A stretch of 64,000 nucleotides of DNA. Origin: Streptomyces coffeae (GTDB lineage Bacteria; Actinomycetota; Actinomycetes; Streptomycetales; Streptomycetaceae). The stretch spans positions 434,001 through 498,000 of the forward strand of contig NZ_JAERRF010000002.1 of assembly GCF_016741875.1 (NCBI RefSeq). Reading direction: 5' to 3'. The notes below the pieces were generated by a model. The model made no database searches and was not told where the DNA came from. It saw nothing but the letters and a program-made list of their open reading frames with translations. Positions 37,730-45,921 of this stretch are shown in pieces. The position numbers were made by a program, and so were the translations under genes. Positions within the stretch are counted from its first letter, which is position 1; each line of letters opens with the position of its first letter.

Positions 37730-38872
37730 ATGAGCACTGTGCCCGACGCTTCGCCGATCGCGGCGGGGGAACCCCTCCTGGTCGCCGAGAAGCTGACCAA
37801 ACACTTCCCCATCATGGGCGGCTTTCCGATCCGGCGGAAGGTCGGGGCCGTCCAGGCGGTCGACGGGGTGGATCTGACCGTACGCGCGGGCGAGAGCTTC
37901 GGCCTGGTCGGCGAGTCCGGCTGCGGCAAGTCCACCACCGGGCGGCTGCTGACCCGGCTGCTGGAGCCCACCGCCGGGACGCTCCGCTACCGGGGCCGGG
38001 ACATCACCCACGCGGACCGCAAACAACTGGCGCCGATCCGCTCCGAGATCCAGATGATCTTCCAGGATCCGTACTCCTCGCTGAACCCCCGACAGACCGT
38101 GGGCACCATCATCTCCGGCCCGATGGAGATCAACGGCATCCGTCCGCCGGGCGGCCGGGAGGCGCGGGTGCGGGAGCTGCTGGAGACCGTCGGCCTCAAC
38201 CCCGAGCACTACAACCGGTTTCCGCACGAGTTCTCCGGCGGCCAGCGGCAACGCATCGGGGTCGCCCGCGCGCTCGCCCTCGAACCCAAGCTGATCGTTG
38301 CCGATGAACCGGTCTCCGCGCTCGATGTCTCCATCCAGGCGCAGGTCGTCAATCTGCTCCGGCAACTCCAGCGCGAGCTGGGCATCGCCTTCCTGTTCAT
38401 CGCCCATGACCTGGCGGTCGTACGGCACTTCTCGCAGCGGGTCGCGGTGATGTACCTGGGGAAGGTGGTGGAGGTCGGCGACCGCGACTCCATCTACCGC
38501 CGCCCCCGCCACCCGTACACCCACGCCCTGCTCTCCGCGGTCCCGGACCCCGAGGCCGTCCTGGACGCGGCGGACATCCTGGGCGCGGCGGACGACGGCG
38601 GTTCACCGGCCGCCCGCCGGGAGCGCATCCGGCTCGCCGGGGACGTCCCCTCCCCCATCCAGCCGCCCTCGGGCTGCCGCTTCCGCACCCGCTGCTGGAA
38701 GGCGCAGGACACGTGCGCCCGGGAAGAGCCCCCGCTGCTGCGGATCCCCGGCAACCGCGAAGGCCATCTGTCCGCCTGCCACTTCCCCGAGGACCCCACC
38801 CTGGAGGCCCGCGACCAGGACATCGTCCTGGACCCGGCACTGATCGCGGCGGAGGACATCAGCAAGGCCTGA
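37730..38872 (+). CDS. Oligopeptide ABC transporter ATPase, OppF/DppF type (operon 1)
   Basis: A 380-aa ATPase: Walker [11 protein letters not shown], signature FSGGQRQR, Walker [14 protein letters not shown]-loop IAHDLA and C-terminal Cys-rich OppF extension ([15 protein letters not shown]). ATG 37730 with GGGAG 11 bases upstream is preferred to the TTG at 37703, and lies 13 bases after the OppD stop. Last gene of the operon; I see no strong terminator before the convergent gene, whose stop is only seven bases away. Confidence 0.93.
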   Translation: MSTVPDASPIAAGEPLLVAEKLTKHFPIMGGFPIRRKVGAVQAVDGVDLTVRAGESFGLVGESGCGKSTTGRLLTRLLEPTAGTLRYRGRDITHADRKQLAPIRSEIQMIFQDPYSSLNPRQTVGTIISGPMEINGIRPPGGREARVRELLETVGLNPEHYNRFPHEFSGGQRQRIGVARALALEPKLIVADEPVSALDVSIQAQVVNLLRQLQRELGIAFLFIAHDLAVVRHFSQRVAVMYLGKVVEVGDRDSIYRRPRHPYTHALLSAVPDPEAVLDAADILGAADDGGSPAARRERIRLAGDVPSPIQPPSGCRFRTRCWKAQDTCAREEPPLLRIPGNREGHLSACHFPEDPTLEARDQDIVLDPALIAAEDISKA

Positions 38873-38879
38873 CCCGGCC

Positions 38880-39254
38880 CTATGGGGTGGACGCGATGGC
38901 ATACGAGGCCCAGGGCACCGCACACGGCGAACGGTGCCCGGGATCCGGGCAGATGACCCGCACCAGCTCCGCACGCAGCTCCTCCGTCCCGGCCACCGGG
39001 GCGGAGGACAGCGCCACCCGGATCTCCCGCACGCCCCGCGTCCCGGGGTCCGCCCCGGGGTGGGTCAGCCGCCACTGCTCGGCGAGGTCCGCGTAGAACG
39101 CGCCGAGCGGCATGTCGCCGCCCCCGACCACCGACACCCGGTACCCCAGCCCCCGAGCCTCCAGCAGCCGCCCACACGCCGCGGCCAGCTCGGCGGCGGT
39201 CTCCTCGGTCGCGTAGATGCCGAGCCGGATCTCCACGGATTGGTCATCGCCCAT
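38880..39254 (-). CDS. Hypothetical protein
   Basis: A 124-aa protein beginning MGDDQSVEIRLGIYATEETA, with an alpha/beta pattern (LAAACGRLLEARGLGYRVSV). No family recognised. Codon choice looks coding. It is the first gene past operon 1 and forms a same-strand pair with the phosphotransferase gene; it may belong to the accessory island. Confidence 0.6.
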   Translation of the reverse strand: MGDDQSVEIRLGIYATEETAAELAAACGRLLEARGLGYRVSVVGGGDMPLGAFYADLAEQWRLTHPGADPGTRGVREIRVALSSAPVAGTEELRAELVRVICPDPGHRSPCAVPWASYAIASTP

Positions 39255-39272
39255 GGCCTGGACCGTAGTCCA

Positions 39273-40127
39273 TCAACTCGCTTCGGGTGTCCGATGCCCG
39301 AGCGGCCTCCCACCTCCAGCCGAGAGACCGGCCGCGTGCCACTTGAGCAGGTGCCGAAATCGAGCGTTGCTCGACTCCGCGGCCCCCTCTCCAACCGTCG
39401 CGGCCCACTGTCGGCACGTTGCGTCCACAAACGCCCGAACGGCTCGCTTCTCGGCATCCCGCCAACTCGTGAAACCGCTCAGCCACGCCAGGGCATCTTC
39501 TGGGGACTGCCCGCACTCCATGAGCCGCACAGCCGTGTAAGCGGGGTCCACCCAGGCCGGGCCGATCGCGGGCATCGCCCAGTCCACGACATTCGCATGG
39601 CCACCGTGGGTGCTGATCATGATGTTGTGGGGGTTGGTGTCGGTGTGCAGCAGATGCTTCCCCGCAAGGTGCTCAGCCTCGCAGGGCTCGAGGAAATCCC
39701 TGAGCCTGTCCGCGAACGGAGGGATGAGGAAGCTGGGGATCCGCAGCTCGTGCATGCGGCGCATCGTGGCTGCGACCGCGGTCAGATCCCCGGAGCCGGG
39801 GGCGAGGTCCGCGTGTCTGCCGTCGATGAAGACGAACGCCAGCGCGGCCCAGCCCGCCGCGTCGAACCGGTAGCGGATGAGGGGGCTGATGCCGCCGACT
39901 GTGGGGTTGATGCGCTCCTCGCACTGGAGCGCCGCCATGCCGGGCTCGTCGGTGTGGCGAACACCCTTGACGAACAGTGAGCCGCCGTACGCCGTCTCCA
40001 GGACCAGGGCGACTGCGCAGTTCAACCCCTCCGCGACAGTCTCGGCTGCGATCACCTTGCCTGCGCGGGCTTCAACTGCGGCGCGGAGGTCAGCCGGAAG
40101 ATCGTCCCATGCGACGCGCTCGATCAC
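39273..40127 (-). CDS. Aminoglycoside phosphotransferase (APH) family protein
   Basis: A 284-aa kinase-like protein. The catalytic loop HTDTNPHNIMI has the Brenner-type HxDxxxxN motif and is followed by VVDWAMPAIGPAWVDPA, where the Asp binds magnesium. The N-lobe is GGSLFVKGVRH. Members phosphorylate aminoglycosides, other antibiotics or metabolites such as homoserine and choline; the substrate is unknown here. GTG 40127 follows AAGGGAGAG, deciding the start. Such proteins are frequent neighbours of XRE regulators in Streptomyces islands. Confidence 0.85.
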   Translation of the reverse strand: MIERVAWDDLPADLRAAVEARAGKVIAAETVAEGLNCAVALVLETAYGGSLFVKGVRHTDEPGMAALQCEERINPTVGGISPLIRYRFDAAGWAALAFVFIDGRHADLAPGSGDLTAVAATMRRMHELRIPSFLIPPFADRLRDFLEPCEAEHLAGKHLLHTDTNPHNIMISTHGGHANVVDWAMPAIGPAWVDPAYTAVRLMECGQSPEDALAWLSGFTSWRDAEKRAVRAFVDATCRQWAATVGEGAAESSNARFRHLLKWHAAGLSAGGGRPLGHRTPEAS

Positions 40128-40192
40128 GTCTCTCTCCCTTGGAGCGCAGGGGTCGGGGTGCCGGTCGCCCGCCGCCCCTTCCGGCTTCGGTT

Positions 40193-40279
40193 CTACTGGG
40201 TGGCGCCGCACTTACGGCAGCGGACCTTGCCGCTCCAGCCCACCCAGTCGTGATCGCATTCGCTCAGGGTATGCCGCAT
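40193..40279 (-). CDS. 28-aa CxxC micro-protein
   Basis: A very short frame, ATG 40279 to TAG 40193, reading MRHTLSECDHDWVGWSGKVR then CRKCGATQ. An excellent GAGGAGG lies eight bases upstream of the ATG. Cys-x-His plus C-x2-C could bind one zinc, as in small treble-clef or knuckle peptides. It sits between the phosphotransferase and truncated methyltransferase genes on the same strand. Function unknown. Confidence 0.6.
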   Translation of the reverse strand: MRHTLSECDHDWVGWSGKVRCRKCGATQ

Positions 40280-40390
40280 TTGAGCCTCCTCGGGTCGGTG
40301 TTCCCTTACTTGCGCACCCCGCCCGATTGCCGACCGCCGCATGAGCGGCCAGGCAGGGAGTCAGGAGGGTGAAGCCTCAGGCGATTGCCG

Positions 40391-41164
40391 TCAGCTCAGG
40401 TCGGGCACCGGCTGCTCTGGGGAATCCAGCCATGCCGTGTGCTTACCTTCAGGCGTGATCGTCATGCCGAAGCGCTCCGGTCCCGGACTGCCAACGGACT
40501 GCCACCACTGATAGGCGACCTCCACCGCGGCCCAGAGGCGACGGGGGCCGTGCTCCCAGACAGTGAACCGATCGTCGCTCCGACCGTCCCAGTCGACGGC
40601 TGCCCACGACTCGGCGTCGGTCGTGGCCAGCCACAGCCGGGAGGCCACCCCATCCACATCCGGGTTGTCATGCCAGGTCCGCCAGACGTTCCGGAGTTGA
40701 AGCCCGATGGCGAACTGAGCCGCCCAATCATCGCCAGTGACCGCCCACGGTGACAGGCGGGTGACCGACTCGGTGGGTACGTGCTCATCCCGAACCACGT
40801 CCCGGTAGATCCGCAGGTCCGTGCGCTGGTTACGCATGAGCATGAACGCCGAGTGCGGAGAGAACCACCCCGATGCCAGTCCCTGCCCGTCCACCGTCAG
40901 CCGCAGCAGGCCGTAGCAGAACCACGGCGACTCCCACGGGGTCAAGATCACCCCGCCTGGTTTCGTCTGCTCCACCCAGGCACGGGGCACCTGCCGCACC
41001 GAACAGGTAGCGATCACCCGGTCATACCGAGCGCTTGCCGCGCATCCGGCAGCGCCGTCACCGGTAGCTACCCGCGGCTCCAGACCCGCGGCCTTGAGGC
41101 TGGCCTTCTTCCCCGCATGCTTCCCGTCGCCGCTACTGTCACCCTTGCCGGTACCCCATCCCAT
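40391..41164 (-). pseudogene. N-terminally truncated methyltransferase of the RiPP-associated PCMT type, fused to a short foreign start
   Basis: A 257-aa frame with ATG 41164 after GAGGGAG. From about residue 29 it matches, from memory, the C-terminal half of the protein-isoaspartate-like methyltransferases found in ATP-grasp/FxLD RiPP clusters: VATGDGAAGC, YDRVIATCSVRQVPRAWVEQ, KPGGVILTPW and FTVWEHGPRRLW. The SAM-binding half (motif I, GxGxG) is missing and replaced by MGWGTGKGDSSGDGKHAGKK, so the product cannot bind SAM normally. A deletion that fused a small upstream gene to the methyltransferase tail explains this best. The frame is still open, so a retained new function is possible. Confidence 0.7.
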
Positions 41165-41246
41165 AACTGCTCCCTCGGTTGTGGTGTCACTGCGTTGGTG
41201 GAACAACTCCCTCGGCCCCAGTCGCAACAGCGACCGGAGGCGAGAG

Positions 41247-41351
41247 TCATTGGGCAGCCGCCAGGGCCAAGACCAGGCCGATACTGACGGCGATCATGAA
41301 GACGTAGAGCGGACCGGCGAAGCGGCACACGAAGCCGACGAGCCGCGTCAC
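41247..41351 (-). CDS. 34-aa single-helix membrane peptide
   Basis: The frame from GTG 41351 to TGA 41247 reads MTRLVGFVCRFAGPLYVFMI then AVSIGLVLALAAAQ, one membrane helix with a basic start. Its GTG overlaps the TGA of the DUF6415-like gene (GTGA, 41348-41351), so it is translationally coupled. Function unknown. Confidence 0.6.
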   Translation of the reverse strand: MTRLVGFVCRFAGPLYVFMIAVSIGLVLALAAAQ

Positions 41352-41719
41352 GCCCCCTCCGCTCCTGCGGAGTTCGACAGCCCGGAGACCTCAAGGAGCC
41401 ACCTACAGGTGTAGCCCAAGGTCTTCACACGCCACGCGGCGGACTGCAATCCGGCGCCGAGCCCCTGCGTCACCTCGTGAGGGATGGTGTCCAGCTTGCT
41501 ACGCCTCTGGTACCACTCCACCGAGCCATGCCACATGCCATCAATCTGCTTGGCCGCGACAGGCATCAGCACCTCAATGTGTCCCACCAAGGCCCTGTGC
41601 ATTTCACACAGTTCGTCGTACGGCGGCAACACCGACTGCTCGGCCAGGGCCCTGCTGATCGCCGTCTTGATCGCGTCCAAATCAACGGAGTCAGATACTC
41701 TGAGGCTCTGCTTCTCCAT
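41348..41719 (-). CDS. DUF6415-like protein
   Basis: A 123-aa helical protein. PPYDELCEMHRALVGHIEVL followed by MPVAAKQ resembles the L-x-G-H-I-x-x-L-x-P-x-V core that I associate with DUF6415, a family found beside natural-product and XRE genes. Function unknown. ATG 41719 follows GAGAGG by eight bases. It is divergent from the XRE regulator, which probably controls it, and is coupled to the 34-aa membrane peptide. Confidence 0.68.
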   Translation of the reverse strand: MEKQSLRVSDSVDLDAIKTAISRALAEQSVLPPYDELCEMHRALVGHIEVLMPVAAKQIDGMWHGSVEWYQRRSKLDTIPHEVTQGLGAGLQSAAWRVKTLGYTCRWLLEVSGLSNSAGAEGA

Positions 41720-41826
41720 AGCTTGCACCTCTCGCTGCCCTTGCCCTTGTCGGCATCGCTGACACCGTCAAGGGAACCGCCGCGAGAGGAATACCTCCAC
41801 GGCATCGATGCGGCACTCTTGATGCA

Positions 41827-41843
41827 CATCCGTGCACCGGATG
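41827..41843. promoter_or_regulatory. Candidate operator between DUF6415-like and XRE genes
   Basis: Perfect inverted repeat CATCCG-TGCAC-CGGATG with a GTGCAC centre, in the 155-base divergent promoter region and just upstream of the XRE start. GTGCA-like half sites recur on both sides (41824-41850). The dimeric HTH regulator encoded next door is the obvious ligand. Confidence 0.5.
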
Positions 41844-41874
41844 CACCGGCCACACAGACGGGAGGGGGCTGGGA

Positions 41875-43146
41875 GTGGACCTTGCTCAACGGCGGAAGGT
41901 CCTGGGCTACAGTCAGGAATCGCTCGCACATGCGCTCGGCGTCGACCGCACGACGGTCAGCCGCTGGGAGAGCGGAAGGAACGCGCCTCAGCCTCCCTTA
42001 CGCCCCCAGCTGGCAGAGGTGCTACAAGTCGACCTCGCCGACCTGGACGCCTTAGTAACACACGGAGAGCAGCCGGAACCTTTGCCCCAGAGGTCCGTAG
42101 GGGCGCCGCTCAGCGACGACGACAGCCCGGGAGACACCGAGGACATGATCCGACGCGAATTCCTGCGCGCGATAGCGGTAATTGGAACACCCACACCCCT
42201 CCCTCCCGACGAGGCCGAAAGGCTCGACGAGGGGGTGAGCCGAGGAGCCGCGGATTTCTTACGGATGAATGGGCACCTGTGGCAGGTCTACCAGCTCGCA
42301 CGCGCCAAGGGGTCGGTCGTACCGGTCGTGCGTGACCAGCTCGCCGCCATGGACAAGGCGCTCACCGGGCGTTCAGCCACACAGTCTCAAGCACTGTGCA
42401 GAGCTGCGGGCGATCTCTTCCAACTCGCCGGAGAACTGGCCTTCGACAACAACCGATACACGGATGCGGTCGCTTCATACTCCGCCGCCGCGTCGGCGAG
42501 CAAAGAGGCGGGAGACTTCGATCTCTGGGCCTGTGCACTGGTCCGGCACGCCTATGTCGACGTCTACGAGCGTCGCTACAGGGAGGCTGCGGACCTCCTG
42601 TCGGCTGCGGAAAGGGTCGCCAGGCGGGGCGACAGCACGCTGTCGACGCGCCATTGGGTCGCATCCGTGCAGGCCGAGGTCCATGCAGGCTTGGGCGACC
42701 TCACTGCGTGTGAACGCGCCTTGGACGAGGCTGAGAACGTCGTACATCTGGCCGACCGCGGGCACAACGACGGCTGGCTGCGGTTCAACGGCGCACGTCT
42801 GGCTGAAGAGCGAGGAGCCCGTTACGCACAACTCGGACGCCTCGATCTCGCCGAAAAGACCCTGACTGCCGCCCTGGACCAAGACGCGCTGGCTGCCGGG
42901 CAGTCGTTCCGTCGCCGGGGGGCTGTCCTCGTCGATCTCGCTCTCATCGGTGCGCGACGTCGCGATCCTGACCAGGTCGTCTCATTCGGCCGTGAAGCCG
43001 TGCAGCTTGCGCAAGAATCTTCCTCCGGCTACGTCGCCCGTAGACTCCGCATGCTGCGAGCCGAGCTCGACCAGGTGGTCCGCGATGGCCGCGTGGCCGC
43101 GCTGGGGGCAGAGATCGACGCATTGAGCAGATTGAGCAGAACGTGA
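41875..43146 (+). CDS. XRE-family transcriptional regulator with TPR-like domain
   Basis: A 423-aa regulator. HTH_3 at the N-terminus (LAQRRKVLGYSQESLAHALG followed by VDRTTVSRWESG), then a long helical region of TPR-like repeats (YTDAVASYSAAASASKEAGD, YREAADLLSAAERVARR, RLDLAEKTLTAALDQDAL). This is the common Streptomyces class that senses a peptide or small ligand through its TPR part. GTG 41875 follows GGGAGGGGG. Third-codon GC bias is weaker than in the core genes, a sign of recent acquisition. It heads a plus-strand run with the next two genes. Confidence 0.9.
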   Translation: MDLAQRRKVLGYSQESLAHALGVDRTTVSRWESGRNAPQPPLRPQLAEVLQVDLADLDALVTHGEQPEPLPQRSVGAPLSDDDSPGDTEDMIRREFLRAIAVIGTPTPLPPDEAERLDEGVSRGAADFLRMNGHLWQVYQLARAKGSVVPVVRDQLAAMDKALTGRSATQSQALCRAAGDLFQLAGELAFDNNRYTDAVASYSAAASASKEAGDFDLWACALVRHAYVDVYERRYREAADLLSAAERVARRGDSTLSTRHWVASVQAEVHAGLGDLTACERALDEAENVVHLADRGHNDGWLRFNGARLAEERGARYAQLGRLDLAEKTLTAALDQDALAAGQSFRRRGAVLVDLALIGARRRDPDQVVSFGREAVQLAQESSSGYVARRLRMLRAELDQVVRDGRVAALGAEIDALSRLSRT

Positions 43147-43160
43147 TGGGAGGGATGCAC

Positions 43161-43526
43161 ATGTCTCAGGTTGAAGGTGCACAGGTGTTCCGCGAGGCGT
43201 GGATCGCTGGTGTGCGAGCCCACTTCCCCGGTGAACCGAAGGCCGGCTATGTGACCCCGTGGGAGGACACGCCCGAGTGGGAACGTGAAGCCGCTGGAGC
43301 CGTGTACGAGCAGGTCCGCCAGTTCCTCTCTGTGAGTGGCGGTCAAGCCTCGCGACTGACGCGTGAGCAGAAGAGCCGGTTCGTCGCGACGTGCTGGACC
43401 GCGCAGATGTTCAAGCACTTCGAGAACCCCAAGCCGGGATACGTGGCGGACTGGCCGGAGCTGCCCGACTGGCAGCAGGAGACCGACGCCGACATCTTCG
43501 AGGCCATCGAGAAGGCTCTGAACTGA
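43161..43526 (+). CDS. Small protein made of two copies of a ~47-aa motif
   Basis: A 121-aa protein. Residues 8-54 (W..GVRAHFPGEPKAGYVTPW, TPEWEREAAGAVYEQVRQFL) align with residues 74-121 (W.AQMFKHFENPKPGYVADW, LPDWQQETDADIFEAIEKAL): a complete internal duplication of the form HF-x-PKxGYV-x2-W-x2-xPxW-xxE-x(8)-E-x2-x2-L. The layout faintly recalls RyR-type repeats (inference). ATG 43161 with GGGAGGG eight bases upstream is preferred over the earlier ATGs. It follows the XRE gene by 14 bases, so is probably in its operon. Confidence 0.75.
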   Translation: MSQVEGAQVFREAWIAGVRAHFPGEPKAGYVTPWEDTPEWEREAAGAVYEQVRQFLSVSGGQASRLTREQKSRFVATCWTAQMFKHFENPKPGYVADWPELPDWQQETDADIFEAIEKALN

Positions 43527-43542
43527 GGGAAAGGAACGAACC

Positions 43543-44016
43543 ATGCGACTCGGCATCACCGGACACCGCGGCCTGCCCCCGGAGACTGAGCGACTGGTCC
43601 GCCGAGCACTCCGCGAAGAAGTCGAGCGCCATGGGCCTGACCTGGTGGCGGTCTCATGCATCGCCGATGGCCCCGACTGCTGGTTCGCTGAGATGGTGCT
43701 TGAGGACGGCGGATCGCTCGAGGTGGTGATCCCCGCGGAGAAGTACCGCGAGGGGCTGCCGGAGGAGCACCACCAGACCTACGACCGTCTCATTCAACGA
43801 GCCGCCGATCTCCACCACACGGGGCTGGTGGAGTCGGACTCGCAGGCTCACATGGCGGGGAGCGAAATCCTGGTGGGCGTCGTGGACGCACTGGTGGCGG
43901 TCTGGGACGGTCAGCCCGCGCGCGGGTATGGCGGCACGGCTGACGTCGTGTCCTACGCCGAGCGCACCGGTGTCCGCACCCGGGTGATCTGGCCAGAGGG
44001 CGCAGCCCGGGACTGA
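43543..44016 (+). CDS. GITGHR Rossmann-fold protein (SLOG-like)
   Basis: A 157-aa single-domain protein. It opens with MRLGITGHRGLPPETERLVR and has a late acidic strand ALVAVWDGQPARGYGGTADV, the two nucleotide-handling loops of SLOG/DprA- and deoxyribosyltransferase-like folds. The family includes nucleotide-derived ligand sensors and cleaving enzymes. GAGGGAAAGGA lies upstream of ATG 43543, 16 bases after the previous stop; it is the third gene of the XRE run. Confidence 0.78.
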   Translation: MRLGITGHRGLPPETERLVRRALREEVERHGPDLVAVSCIADGPDCWFAEMVLEDGGSLEVVIPAEKYREGLPEEHHQTYDRLIQRAADLHHTGLVESDSQAHMAGSEILVGVVDALVAVWDGQPARGYGGTADVVSYAERTGVRTRVIWPEGAARD

Positions 44017-44085
44017 CCACAGCGAACGAGAGCAGCCACCAGTTCGCACGGCCTCGACCGCGCCGACACGGTACGTAGCTGATGG

Positions 44086-44619
44086 TCAGCGGATCGATTC
44101 GTCCATCAGCACGTACAACAGGCCCACCAGGGATCCACTGCTGACGATCTCGCGTCGGTCGATCATGCCTCGGATGCGGTCCAAGGCGATCCACTCGATG
44201 CGGTCGGACTCGTTCTTCTCCGTCGGGTCTCCGATGTGCGTTGCTCCATCGGCCCGGAAGACGTAGTGCTGGGAGTCGGTGATCCCGTTCGCGGGCTCCC
44301 CGTAGACCAACGGCTTCATCGCCCCCGGGCGCCAGCCGGTCTCCTCTTCCACTTCCCGGGCAGCGGTAGCCTCAGGCGACTCGCCTTCCTCGATCAGCCC
44401 CATAGGGAGTTCCCAAGCCCATGCGTCTGTGATGAAGCGATGCCGCCACATCATGAGGACTTCCCGCTGTTCGTTCACCACTGCCGCAACGGCAAGGTGC
44501 CGTAGCCGGACCACATGGTGTTCCCAGCGCCGGCCGTCGGGCTGCTCAACATCGACAAGGCAGAGGTTCACCCATGGGTTGGTGTAGATCTGCCGCTCAC
44601 CGTAGGTCTTCCACTGCAT
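44086..44619 (-). CDS. Nudix hydrolase
   Basis: A 177-aa Nudix enzyme. The full Nudix box is present (G-x5-E-x7-REVEEETGW, beginning at GLIEEGE, about residue 79), giving the Mg2+-binding glutamates. The N-terminal strand VRLRHLAVAAVVNEQREVL and the later ANGITDSQHYVFRAD fit ADP-ribose/nucleoside-diphosphate type members. ATG 44619 follows GAGAGGGG. It is convergent with the GITGHR gene; together they suggest nucleotide-ligand chemistry in the island (inference). Confidence 0.9.
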   Translation of the reverse strand: MQWKTYGERQIYTNPWVNLCLVDVEQPDGRRWEHHVVRLRHLAVAAVVNEQREVLMMWRHRFITDAWAWELPMGLIEEGESPEATAAREVEEETGWRPGAMKPLVYGEPANGITDSQHYVFRADGATHIGDPTEKNESDRIEWIALDRIRGMIDRREIVSSGSLVGLLYVLMDESIR

Positions 44620-44681
44620 GGATGCCGCCCCTCTCGCAGGTGGCATCAAGCATCCCAGAATGACCGGGTGGTCCACCGAGG

Positions 44682-45107
44682 GTGACGACAACCCCTGACC
44701 TCAACTCCTTGGGCGCGGCACATCGGAGCGGAGCACTACTGCAAACCGTGCGAGAGACGCTCCAGGCTCAGCGCATAACGACTGCCCTGGCGAATCGCCG
44801 ACTTGCGCTCGCAGAGTTCCTCCGGGCAGCCGAATCGGCTCGTCACGTCACCGACGCTCGTACTGCCGATCGCGATCTGGACGACGGCGGGGTGTACGCC
44901 GAGCTTGATCGAGCAATGGCGGTCTTGGAAGTAGAGCTGTACCCGGACGAGGCAGCTGGGCACGAGGTCTGTGAGGTGATGCGAGAGGTCACACGGACAG
45001 CACACGGCCTCGAGACAGACATGGAATTTCTCGATGCCCGCGACCAGTTCATCCGCCAAGCCTTCCATGCACTGCGCCGCATGGAACGTGACGGATCGCC
45101 TCTCTGA
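44682..45107 (+). CDS. Hypothetical helical protein
   Basis: A 141-aa, mostly alpha-helical acidic protein (ALANRRLALAEFLRAAESAR, AGHEVCEVMREVTRTAHG). No family recognised. The GTG start at 44682 has no clear Shine-Dalgarno. It is divergent from the Nudix gene, 62 bases apart. Codon use is less GC-biased, like its island neighbours. Confidence 0.65.
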   Translation: MTTTPDLNSLGAAHRSGALLQTVRETLQAQRITTALANRRLALAEFLRAAESARHVTDARTADRDLDDGGVYAELDRAMAVLEVELYPDEAAGHEVCEVMREVTRTAHGLETDMEFLDARDQFIRQAFHALRRMERDGSPL

Positions 45108-45219
45108 CGAGGCCGGGAACTCTCACACCCGAACGGAGCGCGAGAGAGGCGATCCTCCTCGGTTCGGGCGGCAATTGGGGCTTGACTGGAGGAGTGGCAC
45201 CAGCAGCGGGGCGGCGGGC

Positions 45220-45801
45220 ATGACCCCAACAGAGGGCTCCCTCTCCTCGAGGCGCCGCCGATCTCGTACAGGCCGTGGTAGTCATGCGCTCGCTCCGGCG
45301 CGGGTGTTGCTGGGTGCCTTGAGCACGCGCGGCACGGCTGAGCGATCCAACGGCGCTTTGACGATCGTCGCTCTCGCGCTCGAAGCCGGTGTGCCGCGCA
45401 ACGCTCTCACTCAGCGGCGGCACACCGATCTGAAGAACGAGTTCTACGACAAGGTCCGCGCCCGGGGTGGCACCCCGGACAGCGAACAGCGCCTACGCAA
45501 GCAGATCCGTCGCCTCAAGGGGCTAGGGGCTGCCGACGCGGAGGAGATCGTCCAGCTCAAGACCGACGTCGAAGCCCTCATCGGCACCCTGCACCAGGCG
45601 ACGGTCGAGAGCCAGCTACTTCACCAGCAGCAGGCAGAACGTACGGCCGTGCTCCGCCCGAGCCCATACAGCATCGGCCTCGGACCATCACCCCACCGTG
45701 AGGTGGGAAAGGTGCGCCGCGGCGGCGCCGCTGGTCCGCCGCGCGGTTCGGCGATCCGTGAGGGAAGGGGGGCGCGGCGGTCCGACACTCCTTGGACGTA
45801 G
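45220..45801 (+). CDS. Putative HTH/coiled-coil protein
   Basis: A 193-aa protein. Basic start (SSRRRRSRTGRGSHA), an HTH-like part (NGALTIVALALEAGVPRNAL), then a coiled coil (EQRLRKQIRRLKG, AEEIVQLKTDVEALIGTLHQ) and a Gly/Arg-rich end. This layout is like DUF6262/TnpC-type proteins that accompany tyrosine recombinases of Tn554-like elements, but no recombinase is present. ATG 45220 is the first plausible start; its ribosome-binding site is poor. The last 40 residues may be read-through of non-coding sequence. Confidence 0.55.
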   Translation: MTPTEGSLSSRRRRSRTGRGSHALAPARVLLGALSTRGTAERSNGALTIVALALEAGVPRNALTQRRHTDLKNEFYDKVRARGGTPDSEQRLRKQIRRLKGLGAADAEEIVQLKTDVEALIGTLHQATVESQLLHQQQAERTAVLRPSPYSIGLGPSPHREVGKVRRGGAAGPPRGSAIREGRGARRSDTPWT

Positions 45802-45921
45802 AGTGCCGTCCTGTACTCCGTGGAACGGAGTTGATGCCAGCGGTCCGGTGGTGAATTCACCCGGACTATGCGCTCCCCCGCGCTGCGTTCCAGGTCAGAC
45901 CGCTATATCTGGAGAACTTTG

